DNA of 27,973 bases from an uncultured Bacilli bacterium. GTDB taxonomy: Bacteria; Bacillota_I; Bacilli_A; RF39; UBA660. The notes below the pieces were generated by a model. That model saw nothing but the letters and a program-made list of their open reading frames with translations, did no database searches and was not told where the DNA came from. Shown here piece after piece: positions 14,356-22,202 of this stretch. Positions within the stretch are counted from its first letter, which is position 1. Each line of letters opens with the position of its first letter. Made by a program: the position numbers and the translations under genes. The stretch lies in contig CANRPZ010000006.1 of the NCBI GenBank assembly GCA_947632625.1, forward strand, positions 1-27,973. Direction: 5' to 3'.

Positions 14356-16527
14356 ATGAAATTTAGAATAGCTCCAAAAGATTTTGCTATATTTATTGTA
14401 TTTTGTCTCTTTTTATTATACTTATGTGCTATAGCAGTGCTTAATTTTACCTCTTTTTTTAATGAAGGTGAATTTTATGGACTAAATCCATTCCCTGCTT
14501 TTGTTGGAGATAATTTGATATTGACGATTATAATGTTTTTTTCAGCACTTATTGTTATTTTTACGTCCGTTTCTTCTTATATTTTTGAACGTGAAAAACA
14601 TGGCGTTGGTATAAAAATTAAAGAAAAAGAAGAAAAAGGATATTCTAGATGGAGTAAAGATAAAGAAATCAAAGAGGATAAAGATGTTGAACATGTTTTT
14701 CCAACGGATTATAAAATAAATGCCGCGGGAATTCCCCTTATTAATACAGGAAAAGATATTTGGGTTGATAATGGGTACTATCATAATTTAGTTATTGGTT
14801 CTACAGGTAGTGGTAAAACCGAAAGTATAGTTAAACCAATGGTAAATTTACTTGCTAAAAAAGGCGAGAGTATGATTATTACTGACCCTAAAGGTGAAAT
14901 TTATGAATATTGTGCTGATTATTTAAAAGAGCAAGGGTATAAAATTATTGTTTTAAATTTTCGTGACCCTCAAAAAGGAAATGCTTGGAACCCTTTAACT
15001 TTACCTTATCAATATTATAAAAATGGCAATGTAGATAAATCAACCGAATTACTAGACGACGTTGGACTAAATATTATTCGAGATCCAAATAATAAAAGTG
15101 AACCATTCTGGGAGAATAGTGCAGCGGATTATTTTTCAGGTCTAGCTTTAGGTTTATTTATGGATGCCAAAGAAGAAGAAATTAACTTAAATTCAATAAA
15201 CTATATGAGTAGTGTAGGAGAAGAAAGATTTGCTGCTAGTAATTATTTAAAAGAATATTTTAATATGAAAGGGGAATCTTCAAGTCCTTACATTTTTGCT
15301 TCTAATACGATTAATGCCCCAAAAGATACACAAGGTGGTATTACCTCAACTTTTAGACAAAAGATACGTATTTTTGCTTCTCGTGAAAAATTAAGTGAAA
15401 TGTTAAGTTATAGTGACTTTAACATGCGTGATATAGGAAAACAAAAAACAGCTGTTTTTATGATTATTCACGATGAGAAAACAACCTATCATAGCTTACT
15501 GACTATTTTTATTAAACAATGTTATGAAACTTTAATTGATGTTGCTAAAGAAACAGGAGGAAAGCTTCCTTTTAGAACCAATTTTATTTTGGATGAGTTT
15601 GCTAACATGCCTCCACTTAAAGATGTAGATTCCATGGTTTCTGCTGCTCGTAGTCGTGATATCCGATTTACCTTTATTATTCAAAACTTTGCTCAATTAA
15701 ATGATGTTTATGGAAAAGAGGTAGCAGAGGTTATTAAAGGAAACTGTGGTAACTGGGTTTATTTAATTAGTACGGAAATGGCTGCCCTAGAAGAAATAAG
15801 TAAAATGTGTGGGGAAATAAAATCAAAAGAAAAAGAAAAAACAGCTTCTACCCCTCTTGTTACAGTTACAGATTTACAAAAACTAAAATTAGGGGAAGCT
15901 ATTATTATTCGATTAAGAAAATATCCTTTTAAAACAAAATATAAACCAGATGATGAAATGGATTGGGGTATTAAACGTACAAAAGCTAAATTACCAGAAA
16001 GAGAAGAAAAGCCAATCTCCTTATTCGATATTAAAAAATATGTGACCGAAGAAAAAAAGAAAACAATGCTTGAAGGTATAGAAAATGGTCCAAGTAAAGA
16101 TAAAATGGGCTTCCCAGACTTTTCTTTAAATGGCTTACCTGACTTTAATACTCTACCTAAACTAGGAAATGATTTTAATTCACCAATGCCAAACTTTTCT
16201 AATCCGTTTTTAAAAGGAGCTCCTCCTACAAATGAAGAAATTGATAAAATGATTGCTGAAATTGATAAAAAATTAAAGGAATTGGATGAAGAAGAGGAAA
16301 AGCAAAAGAAAGAGATTGCCCAAAAACCTATTGAATTAAAAGAAAAAACAAAAGAAATCGAACCAAAACCAAAAGAAAATCCTCCCGTAAATAAAAAAGT
16401 GGAAGAAAAAAAAGAAGAGCAACTCCCAAATAAACCAAAAATTAATATAGATGTTGATAGTGTCATTGTAAACGATAACATTATTACAGATGATGAATTC
16501 TTTGATGATTTCTTTGGTGATGATTAA
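14356..16527 (+). CDS. virD4: VirD4/TraG-type T4SS coupling ATPase
   Basis: This 723-residue protein has two N-terminal transmembrane helices (about 9-33 and 54-76), then a RecA-like domain with Walker A G-S-T-G-S-G-K-T-E at about 148-156 and Walker B F-I-L-D-E-F-A-N-M at about 410-418, followed by A-A-R-S-R-D-I-R and I-I-Q-N. These are hallmarks of VirD4/TraG coupling proteins, which deliver substrates to the channel. After about residue 560 comes a Phe/Pro-rich stretch, a charged coiled coil with many Glu and Lys, and a very acidic end (D-D-E-F-F-D-D-F-F-G-D-D). ATG 14356 sits eight bases behind GAAAGGA; ATG 14314, upstream in the same frame, overlaps the promoter and is unlikely. A terminator follows at once. 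Confidence 0.9.
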   Translation: MKFRIAPKDFAIFIVFCLFLLYLCAIAVLNFTSFFNEGEFYGLNPFPAFVGDNLILTIIMFFSALIVIFTSVSSYIFEREKHGVGIKIKEKEEKGYSRWSKDKEIKEDKDVEHVFPTDYKINAAGIPLINTGKDIWVDNGYYHNLVIGSTGSGKTESIVKPMVNLLAKKGESMIITDPKGEIYEYCADYLKEQGYKIIVLNFRDPQKGNAWNPLTLPYQYYKNGNVDKSTELLDDVGLNIIRDPNNKSEPFWENSAADYFSGLALGLFMDAKEEEINLNSINYMSSVGEERFAASNYLKEYFNMKGESSSPYIFASNTINAPKDTQGGITSTFRQKIRIFASREKLSEMLSYSDFNMRDIGKQKTAVFMIIHDEKTTYHSLLTIFIKQCYETLIDVAKETGGKLPFRTNFILDEFANMPPLKDVDSMVSAARSRDIRFTFIIQNFAQLNDVYGKEVAEVIKGNCGNWVYLISTEMAALEEISKMCGEIKSKEKEKTASTPLVTVTDLQKLKLGEAIIIRLRKYPFKTKYKPDDEMDWGIKRTKAKLPEREEKPISLFDIKKYVTEEKKKTMLEGIENGPSKDKMGFPDFSLNGLPDFNTLPKLGNDFNSPMPNFSNPFLKGAPPTNEEIDKMIAEIDKKLKELDEEEEKQKKEIAQKPIELKEKTKEIEPKPKENPPVNKKVEEKKEEQLPNKPKINIDVDSVIVNDNIITDDEFFDDFFGDD

Positions 16528-16531
16528 AAGT

Positions 16532-16563
16532 AAAAAGTCTTTAAGTAGAGGCTTTTTTTCTTT
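16532..16563 (+). terminator. Intrinsic terminator after VirD4
   Basis: AAAAAGTCTTT (16532-16542) pairs with AGAGGCTTTTT (16547-16557) around the loop AAGT, using two G-T pairs, and the arm runs into a T tract interrupted by one C. It closes the secretion-system region. Confidence 0.8.
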
Positions 16564-16598
16564 AGTTTATCGTCATCTTTTCTTTTTTCTTTTCTTCA

Positions 16599-16604
16599 TA
16601 TAAT
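16599..16604 (+). promoter_or_regulatory. -10 box for the rhodanese gene
   Basis: TATAAT stands 12 bases before the first base of the overlapping GGTGACG/TTG start region. No clear -35 box is present at 16-18 bases. The gene lies between two terminators, so some promoter is needed here. Confidence 0.45.
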
Positions 16605-16621
16605 ATATTGGTGACGTTGAA

Positions 16622-16891
16622 TTGAAAAGAATTGATCTAAAAGTATATGATAAAAGTATGGGAACTTTGATTGATGTTTCCGATGAATTAACTTTTAAAA
16701 AAAATCCTACTTTTGGTAGTATAAATATTCCTTATGAAAAATTATTATTAAACTATAAACAATTATTAAATAAAAATAAAAAATATTATATTATGTGTAA
16801 CAAGGGAATTCATAGTCGTAAAGTGGTTAGTATATTAGAATTTTATGGCTATGATGTAACACAAGTAACAAAAGAAAATCCAAATACTTAA
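16622..16891 (+). CDS. Small single-domain rhodanese-like protein
   Basis: This 89-residue protein matches the small rhodanese fold: L-I-D-V-S near residue 16, G-S-I-N-I-P-Y near 32 and the active loop C59-N-K-G-I-H-S followed by the helix V-V-S-I-L and G-Y-D-V. Rhodaneses move sulfane sulfur or sense thiols through a persulfide on the loop cysteine. The usual loop is C-x-x-G-x-R-S; here His stands at the Arg position, which may shift the substrate. The gene starts at TTG 16622, six bases after GGTGA, with no in-frame ATG in a better place. It is flanked by terminators on both sides, so it is its own unit. Confidence 0.75.
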   Translation: MKRIDLKVYDKSMGTLIDVSDELTFKKNPTFGSINIPYEKLLLNYKQLLNKNKKYYIMCNKGIHSRKVVSILEFYGYDVTQVTKENPNT

Positions 16892-16896
16892 AAAAA

Positions 16897-16930
16897 GCCC
16901 TATTTAAAATAAATAGGGTGTATTTTTTTT
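16897..16930 (+). terminator. Intrinsic terminator after the rhodanese gene
   Basis: CCCTATTTA (16898-16906) pairs perfectly with TAAATAGGG (16910-16918) around AAA, extended by one G-T pair at the base, and is followed within a few bases by a long T tract. A run of A residues stands on the 5' side, so it may also stop transcription from the other strand. Confidence 0.88.
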
Positions 16931-16963
16931 TATTTTTTTGTATACTAGGTTTAGGTGAAATTT

Positions 16964-17437
16964 ATGACGTATGTTATCCATCCTTTAAAACCTATCTATG
17001 ATGCGAATTCGAAAATTCTTATTTTAGGAACAATGCCAAGTGTAAAATCTAGAGAAATCGGTTTTTATTACGCTCATCCTAAAAATCGCTTTTGGTTTAT
17101 TTTAGAAGAAATTTTTAAGGAAAAAATCATCGATAAAGAATCCTTTTTACTAAAAAAGAATATTGCTTTATGGGATGTTTTGTCCTCCTGTGAAATAAAA
17201 TCTTCAAGTGATGCTTCAATAAAAAATCCAAAGCCGAATCCTATTTTAGATCTTATAAAAAAAAGTCAAATCAAAGTGATTTTTACAACTGGAAAAACCG
17301 CCTACAAATATTATTTAAAATTTTTTAAAGATCTAAAACTACCGGTTATCTGCTTGCCAAGTCCATCTCCAGCAAATTGTAAAATTTCAAATGATAAAAT
17401 AATAGAAGCCTATAAAATAATAAAGGAATATTTATAA
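16964..17437 (+). CDS. DNA-deoxyinosine glycosylase (UDG family 6 type)
   Basis: This 157-residue protein carries G-T-M-P-S-V-K-S near residue 22, then G-F-Y-Y, H-P-K-N-R-F-W near 35, A-L-W-D-V near 69, S-S-D-A-S-I, and a late loop L-P-S-P-S-P-A-N. This order is the hypoxanthine-DNA glycosylase group of the uracil-DNA glycosylase superfamily, which removes deaminated adenine from DNA in base excision repair. The length fits the family. The nearest relative by fold would be a Mug-like enzyme. ATG 16964 is chosen because AGGTGA (16953-16958) lies five bases upstream; GTG 16955 is inside that site. A TATACT at 16941-16946 may be its -10 box. Confidence 0.82.
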   Translation: MTYVIHPLKPIYDANSKILILGTMPSVKSREIGFYYAHPKNRFWFILEEIFKEKIIDKESFLLKKNIALWDVLSSCEIKSSSDASIKNPKPNPILDLIKKSQIKVIFTTGKTAYKYYLKFFKDLKLPVICLPSPSPANCKISNDKIIEAYKIIKEYL

Positions 17438-17457
17438 AAAGGATACTTAAAATTTAT

Positions 17458-17485
17458 AACTAGTTCTTGCTAGTTCTTTTTTTTT
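17458..17485 (+). terminator. Probable terminator before priA
   Basis: AACTAG (17458-17463) pairs with CTAGTT (17470-17475) around TTCTTG, followed by a C and a T tract of nine. The stem is only six base pairs, so strength is moderate. Confidence 0.55.
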
Positions 17486-17495
17486 CTTTTATAAT
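17467..17495 (+). promoter_or_regulatory. Promoter for priA
   Basis: TTGCTA (17467-17472, four of six) and a perfect TATAAT (17490-17495) are 17 bases apart. The -35 box falls in the loop and 3' arm of the preceding hairpin, so terminator and promoter share bases. Confidence 0.6.
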
Positions 17496-17513
17496 AATAG
17501 AAAAGGTGATGCT

Positions 17514-19697
17514 ATGTATATTGATGTACTACTAGAACTTAAAAATAAACAAATGGATCAAACGTATACATATAGTGTACCTAAAAACTTACAAAAAGAA
17601 ATAGAAATTGGTAAAAGAGTAAAAGTACCCTTTAATCATCGAGAATTAGAAGGTTTTATTTTAAATAAAAAAGAAACAATCCAAGAAGAGTTTAAAGTGT
17701 TGGAAATCTTATCCATTGTCGATCAAGAAATTGTTTTAAATGAAGAACTTATTAAAATTGGAAAATTTATTAAAGAAACCTACTTATGTAGTTTATCAAG
17801 TGCATATGCTACGATGTTACCAAAAGCATTAAAAGCTTCTTTAAAAACAAATATTCCTAAAAAATATCAAAGCAATTTAATTCTTGCTCTCCCTTATCAA
17901 AGTGCAATAAAACTTTGTAAAAATAATTTACAAAAAGAAATTATTGATTTAATTTTTGAAAATGAAAAACTATCAAAAAAGGAAGCAAATTTAATTTCAA
18001 GTTCTAGTGTTAAAACTCTTTTAAATAAAAAAATTATCGAAGAAGAACAAGAAGAGGTTTATCGTTTACAAAGTACAGGGATTTTAGAAGATGAAAAAAA
18101 AATTTTAAATGAAGAACAACAAAAAGCGAAAGATACGATTTTAAAAAGTTTAAATAAAAATGAACAATTTTTGCTTTATGGAGTTACAGGGAGTGGCAAA
18201 ACAGAGGTTTATATGCAAGTCATTGATGAGGTAATGAAACAAAAGAAAACAGCAATTGTTTTAGTGCCAGAAATTAGTTTAACGCCTCAATTTGTTGCAA
18301 ATTTTAAAGCTCGATTTAAAGAACGAGTTGCTGTGCTTCATAGTGGTTTATCGGATGGGGAACGTTACGATGAATGGCGAAAAATCACAAAAAATGAGGT
18401 AGATATTGTAATAGGAGCCCGTAGTGCTATTTTTGCTCCTTTAAAAAATTTAGGAATAATTATTGTAGATGAAGAGCATTCGGAAACCTACAAGCAAGAA
18501 AATACCCCTAGGTACAATGCCATAGATGTTGCAGAATATCGAGCTAAATTAAATCAGATTCCAATTGTTTTAGGAAGCGCAACTCCATCCCTTGAAAGAA
18601 TGGCAAAATCAACGAAAAATCTTTATACAAGACTAGAACTAAAAAAAAGGGTAAATCATGCACTTTTGCCAATGGTAACAATGGTCGATATGGCAAGTGA
18701 AGCTAAAAAAGGGAACTTTATTTTAAGTGAACGCTTAAAATTGGAAATAGAAAGTGCAGTGAGTCGTAAAGAACAAGTAATTCTTCTCCTAAACAGAAGA
18801 GGGTATTCGACCACGATTACTTGCAGCAACTGTGGTTTTACTTATAAATGTCCAAATTGTGATATTACTTTAACTTATCACAAAACCAAAAACAATTTAA
18901 GATGCCATTATTGTGGTTATACAATTTTAAAAAAGGACAAATGTCCTAAATGCCACGAAGAATTGAACTTTTATGGCTATGGTACTGAAAAGTTAGAAAG
19001 TTTAATCAAAGAGGAATTTCCAGATTTAAAAGTTTTAAGAATGGATGCAGACACAACAAGAAAGAAAAATAGTTATGAAACCATTATTAATAAATTTAAA
19101 AATCAAGATTATGATATCCTACTTGGAACGCAAATGATTAGTAAAGGTCACGATTTCCCAAGAGTAAGTTTAGTAGGAATTATTAATGCGGATGCTTCTT
19201 TAAATATTCCCGATTTTCGTAGTGGTGAGAGAACATTTTCTCTTTTGTGTCAAGCATCTGGTCGAGCTGGAAGAAAGGATACGATAGGCAATGTCATCCT
19301 ACAAACTTATAATCCGAATAACTTTATTTTAAAATGTGTAGAAGAGCAAAGCTATGAGAAATTTTATAATTATGAAATGCAAATTCGTAAAAAACTAAAA
19401 TATCCGCCTTTTTATTATTTAATAAGCCTAAAAGTAGCGAGCAAAGATTACGATCTATGTAGTAAAGAAGCTAGTAAAGTCTGTGAGTATCTAAAAAATA
19501 ATATTAGTGAAAAAACCATAGTTTTGGGTCCAACAACCGCAAGTGTTTTTAAAATAAACAATGTATATCGCTTTGGTATTATATTAAAGTATCGTTTTGA
19601 TGATAAATTAATGCCAACATTAAAAGAATTAGATAAAATGTTTATCTTTAATAGCAAAGTTAATTTAGAAATTGATATTCACCCAACCAAAATTTGA
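17514..19697 (+). CDS. priA: Primosomal protein N' (replication restart helicase PriA)
   Basis: This 727-residue protein has an N-terminal DNA-binding region (about 1-180), a superfamily 2 helicase core with Walker A G-V-T-G-S-G-K-T-E near 223-231, the box D-E-E-H near 319-322, G-S-A-T-P-S and later Q-M-I-S-K-G-H-D-F and G-R-A-G-R motifs. Between the two helicase halves (about 440-485) eight cysteines form paired C-x2-C motifs for two zinc ions, a PriA hallmark. PriA reloads the replicative helicase at stalled forks. Length is usual for Firmicutes. AAAGGTGAT precedes the ATG. It opens the housekeeping cluster. Confidence 0.95.
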   Translation: MYIDVLLELKNKQMDQTYTYSVPKNLQKEIEIGKRVKVPFNHRELEGFILNKKETIQEEFKVLEILSIVDQEIVLNEELIKIGKFIKETYLCSLSSAYATMLPKALKASLKTNIPKKYQSNLILALPYQSAIKLCKNNLQKEIIDLIFENEKLSKKEANLISSSSVKTLLNKKIIEEEQEEVYRLQSTGILEDEKKILNEEQQKAKDTILKSLNKNEQFLLYGVTGSGKTEVYMQVIDEVMKQKKTAIVLVPEISLTPQFVANFKARFKERVAVLHSGLSDGERYDEWRKITKNEVDIVIGARSAIFAPLKNLGIIIVDEEHSETYKQENTPRYNAIDVAEYRAKLNQIPIVLGSATPSLERMAKSTKNLYTRLELKKRVNHALLPMVTMVDMASEAKKGNFILSERLKLEIESAVSRKEQVILLLNRRGYSTTITCSNCGFTYKCPNCDITLTYHKTKNNLRCHYCGYTILKKDKCPKCHEELNFYGYGTEKLESLIKEEFPDLKVLRMDADTTRKKNSYETIINKFKNQDYDILLGTQMISKGHDFPRVSLVGIINADASLNIPDFRSGERTFSLLCQASGRAGRKDTIGNVILQTYNPNNFILKCVEEQSYEKFYNYEMQIRKKLKYPPFYYLISLKVASKDYDLCSKEASKVCEYLKNNISEKTIVLGPTTASVFKINNVYRFGIILKYRFDDKLMPTLKELDKMFIFNSKVNLEIDIHPTKI

Positions 19698-19722
19698 CAT
19701 TTACTTAACTTTGTAGTAATAT
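19694..19722 (+). promoter_or_regulatory. Promoter for the small membrane protein gene
   Basis: A perfect TTGACA (19694-19699) overlaps the priA stop codon and is followed after 17 bases by TAATAT (19717-19722, four of six). A better -10 sequence TATAAT at 19720-19725 has a 20-base spacer, which is long. Confidence 0.55.
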
Positions 19723-19754
19723 AATAGCCATTCAAACAAAAGGGGGTTTTGAAT

Positions 19755-20090
19755 ATGGAAATTAAAGATATAAGAGAACCAAAAAATAAGGAAGCACTTA
19801 AGGAAGAAATAGCGGAAAAGAAAAAAGATTTAATGTGGGGTAGAATAGGTGTTTCTATTTTTGCACCTGTCTGGTTGTCATTGTTAGGAATGTCAATACC
19901 ATTTGCTTATGAAAAAATGTCTCATGGCCTTATGTTTGCTACTAGCACTATTTTGTTAGGGGCAACAATATATAAACATTATCAAAATCAAGATACAAGT
20001 CATGAAATATACATGATGGAAGAACAACTATCTAACATGGAAGAAGAACAAGAAGCAACGGACATATTAACGAGAACTTTAAGCAAATAA
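19755..20090 (+). CDS. Small two-helix membrane protein of unknown function
   Basis: This 111-residue protein has a charged helical start rich in Lys and Glu (about 1-28), two transmembrane helices (about 32-54 and 60-77) and a Glu-rich helical tail. Both ends probably lie in the cytoplasm as coiled coils. I do not recognise a family. It stands between priA and fmt, where def is often found in relatives. It has its own promoter and terminator, so it is not part of the fmt transcript. ATG 19755 is chosen over TTG 19749 because AGGGGG (19741-19746) is eight bases upstream of it. Confidence 0.65.
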   Translation: MEIKDIREPKNKEALKEEIAEKKKDLMWGRIGVSIFAPVWLSLLGMSIPFAYEKMSHGLMFATSTILLGATIYKHYQNQDTSHEIYMMEEQLSNMEEEQEATDILTRTLSK

Positions 20091-20118
20091 TTTACACGAA
20101 TGGGTGTAAATTTTTTTT
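20089..20118 (+). terminator. Intrinsic terminator before fmt
   Basis: AATTTACAC (20089-20097) pairs with GTGTAAATT (20104-20112) around GAATGG and continues into a T tract. The stem begins within the stop codon of the small membrane protein gene. Confidence 0.82.
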
Positions 20119-20126
20119 ATTTCTTG

Positions 20127-20132
20127 TATAAT
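20127..20132 (+). promoter_or_regulatory. -10 box for fmt
   Basis: A perfect TATAAT lies 13 bases after the terminator stem and eight bases before GGTGA. A matching -35 box is not evident; that position is taken by the terminator's 3' arm. Confidence 0.45.
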
Positions 20133-20150
20133 AGTAGTTAGGTGACTATT

Positions 20151-21083
20151 ATGAAAAAGTTAAGAGTTGTGTTTATGGGAACTCCTGATTTTGCCGTTCC
20201 TGTTTTACAAGAATTAATAAAAAATACCAATGTTGTTTTAGTTGTTTCACAGCCTGATAAATGTGTGGGAAGAAAACAAATATTAACCAAAACACCTATT
20301 AAACTAGAGGCGGAAAAAAATAAAATTCCAGTCTTTCAACCTACCAAAATAAGATTAGAATATGACCCTATTTTAGAGGCAAATCCAGATATCATTATTA
20401 CCTGTGCTTATGGTCAAATTATTCCTAAAGTTTTACTTGATGCTCCAAAATATGGTTGCATTAATGTTCATGCTTCACTACTACCTAAATATAGAGGAGG
20501 AGCACCAATTCATCATGCCTTAATAAATGGCGAAGAACAAACAGGAATTACGATTATGTATATGGATGAAGCCATGGATAGTGGAGATATTATTAGTCAA
20601 GAAAAATATTCGATTCAAGAACAAGATAATGTAGGAACTTTGCATGATATTTTAGCAAAAATGGGAGCAAAGCTTTTAATTGAGACTTTACCAAGCATTC
20701 TTCGTGGTGATAATAAAAGAATAAAACAGGATGAAGAAAAAGTAACGTTCGCTTATAACATAAAAAGAGAAGATGAACATCTTGATTTTTCAAAAAGTGG
20801 TGAGGTATTAAAAAATCAAGTTCGTGGTTTAAATCCTTGGCCACTTGCCTATCTTTTACTTGATAAAGAAGAAATGAAAGTCTTGGAGGTTCATTTTGTA
20901 AAAAAAGAGGTAAAAGAAACAGGAGTTATTTTAGAAATTAGTAAAGATGCTTTAGGTATTACTTGCCAAGATGGAATACTTTATTTAGATAGAATAAAAC
21001 CATTTGGTAAAAAAGAAATGAGTATAAAAGATTATTTAAATGGTATTTCCAAAGAAAAATTAATTGGTCAAAAAGTGAACTAA
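20151..21083 (+). CDS. fmt: Methionyl-tRNA formyltransferase
   Basis: This 310-residue enzyme adds a formyl group from 10-formyl-tetrahydrofolate to initiator Met-tRNA. The start V-V-F-M-G-T-P-D-F-A-V-P is the family signature. The catalytic set is visible: N105 and H107 in I-N-V-H-A-S-L-L-P, the loop Y-R-G-G-A-P-I and D in M-D-S-G-D-I. The C-terminal OB-like domain contains G-L-N-P-W-P. Length is usual. ATG 20151 is preferred to GTG 20142, because GGTGA at 20141-20145 is its ribosome site. No def gene is adjacent, unlike in many relatives. Confidence 0.95.
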   Translation: MKKLRVVFMGTPDFAVPVLQELIKNTNVVLVVSQPDKCVGRKQILTKTPIKLEAEKNKIPVFQPTKIRLEYDPILEANPDIIITCAYGQIIPKVLLDAPKYGCINVHASLLPKYRGGAPIHHALINGEEQTGITIMYMDEAMDSGDIISQEKYSIQEQDNVGTLHDILAKMGAKLLIETLPSILRGDNKRIKQDEEKVTFAYNIKREDEHLDFSKSGEVLKNQVRGLNPWPLAYLLLDKEEMKVLEVHFVKKEVKETGVILEISKDALGITCQDGILYLDRIKPFGKKEMSIKDYLNGISKEKLIGQKVN

Positions 21084-21108
21084 AAACTTTAAGACCTTTT
21101 TTTCTTTC

Positions 21109-21136
21109 ATAGCCTTTAAAAGAATGCTATTTTTTT
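21109..21136 (+). terminator. Probable terminator after fmt
   Basis: ATAGC (21109-21113) pairs with GCTAT (21126-21130) around a 12-base loop, followed by a T tract. The stem is short, so this is a moderate call. Confidence 0.5.
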
Positions 21137-21153
21137 CTTTTTTAAGTTTTCTA

Positions 21154-21162
21154 TGTTATAAT
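21154..21162 (+). promoter_or_regulatory. Extended -10 promoter for rlmN and the genes behind it
   Basis: TGT directly precedes a perfect TATAAT (21157-21162), giving the extended -10 pattern TGnTATAAT that can work without a good -35 box. It should drive rlmN, prpC, prkC and rsgA, which overlap one another, and probably rpe. Confidence 0.6.
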
Positions 21163-21179
21163 ACTATTGGTGAATAAAA

Positions 21180-22202
21180 TTGAATTCAATTTATGGATGT
21201 ACAAGAGAAAAATTAGAAGAGTATTTTTTAAGTAAAGGAGAAAAAAAATTTAAAGCTTTACAAGTTTTTGAATGGCTTTATGTACATAAAAATTCAAATG
21301 TGGATACTTGGAGTAATATAAAAAAAGAACTCCGTGAAGAAATAAAAAAAGATTTTTCTTTTGAAACACCCAAAATTATTCGAGAAGAAAAAGATACTTT
21401 AACGAGAAAATACTTATTTGAACTGAAAGACAAAGAACATATCGAATCCGTGGTTATGTTTCATGATTATGGAATTAGTATATGTGTATCTAGTCAAGTT
21501 GGGTGCAATATGGGATGTGCTTTTTGTGAAAGTGGAAGAAGAAAAAAAGTTCGAAATTTAGAAACTTATGAATTGGTTACCCAAATTTTAGAAATAGAAA
21601 AAGTAATCGAAGAGCGTATTTCAAGTGTTGTAATTATGGGTATCGGAGAACCTTTAGACAACTATGAAAATGTTCTAAATTTTATTCGAATTATAAACGA
21701 TGCCAAAGGACTTGCTTTAGGTATTCGTCATATTACTTTATCTACAAGTGGTTTAGTTCCAAAAATTTATGATTTAATGAAAGAAAATATCCAAATTAAT
21801 TTAGCAATTTCTTTACATGCTCCAAATGATGAAATAAGAAACAAGATAATGAAAGTCAATCAAGTGTATAATATTAGTAAACTTATGACAGCAATAAAAG
21901 ACTATATTGCAGTTACTAATAGACGAGTAACAATAGAATATGTTATGCTTAAAGGGATAAATGATAGTAGAAAGTGTGCTTTAGAATTAGCAAACCTTTT
22001 ACATGGATTAAATATTTATGTGAACTTAATTCCCTATAATGAAACCAGTCACATAAACTTAAGTAAAAGTAATGCACAAACAATAAAAGAATTTGCTTGT
22101 ACATTAAAAGAAAATAACATAAATGTAACAATCCGTAAAGAGTTTGGTAGTAAAATTTCAGCTGCTTGTGGGCAATTAAGAAGCAAAGAGGTGGAAAAAT
22201 GA
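21180..22202 (+). CDS. rlmN: 23S rRNA A2503 C2-methyltransferase RlmN
   Basis: This 340-residue radical SAM enzyme methylates A2503 of 23S rRNA and also some tRNAs. The iron-sulfur motif C109-N-M-G-C113-A-F-C116 follows V-S-S-Q-V-G, G-I-G-E-P-L-D-N is the GEP motif, and the second methyl-carrying cysteine is C330 in A-A-C-G-Q-L-R, as in RlmN. The related Cfr has the same fold; context next to fmt and prpC favours RlmN. The segment after the cluster (E-S-G-R-R-K-K) differs from the more common A-S-x-x. It starts at TTG 21180, six bases after GGTGA, and ends in an ATGA overlap with prpC. Confidence 0.92.
   Translation: MNSIYGCTREKLEEYFLSKGEKKFKALQVFEWLYVHKNSNVDTWSNIKKELREEIKKDFSFETPKIIREEKDTLTRKYLFELKDKEHIESVVMFHDYGISICVSSQVGCNMGCAFCESGRRKKVRNLETYELVTQILEIEKVIEERISSVVIMGIGEPLDNYENVLNFIRIINDAKGLALGIRHITLSTSGLVPKIYDLMKENIQINLAISLHAPNDEIRNKIMKVNQVYNISKLMTAIKDYIAVTNRRVTIEYVMLKGINDSRKCALELANLLHGLNIYVNLIPYNETSHINLSKSNAQTIKEFACTLKENNINVTIRKEFGSKISAACGQLRSKEVEK

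Noticed and set aside
15759..16481. A 240-codon open frame on the - strand opposite the VirD4 tail
   Set aside because: It mirrors the Lys/Glu-rich coding of VirD4, gives a low-complexity Ser/Phe protein and has no ribosome site. It is a shadow frame.
2700..16527. Classifying the T4SS as an integrative conjugative element
   Set aside because: No integrase, relaxase, oriT or attachment repeat could be found in the window, and the flanks are a pilus locus and core genes.
21081..21104. T-rich stretch just after fmt as a separate terminator
   Set aside because: No convincing stem could be drawn around it; the hairpin at 21109 is better.
22166..22198. Longer N-terminus for PrpC from an upstream start
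   Set aside because: The extra residues lie inside rlmN in another frame, and the PP2C family starts right after ATG 22199, which has its own ribosome site.
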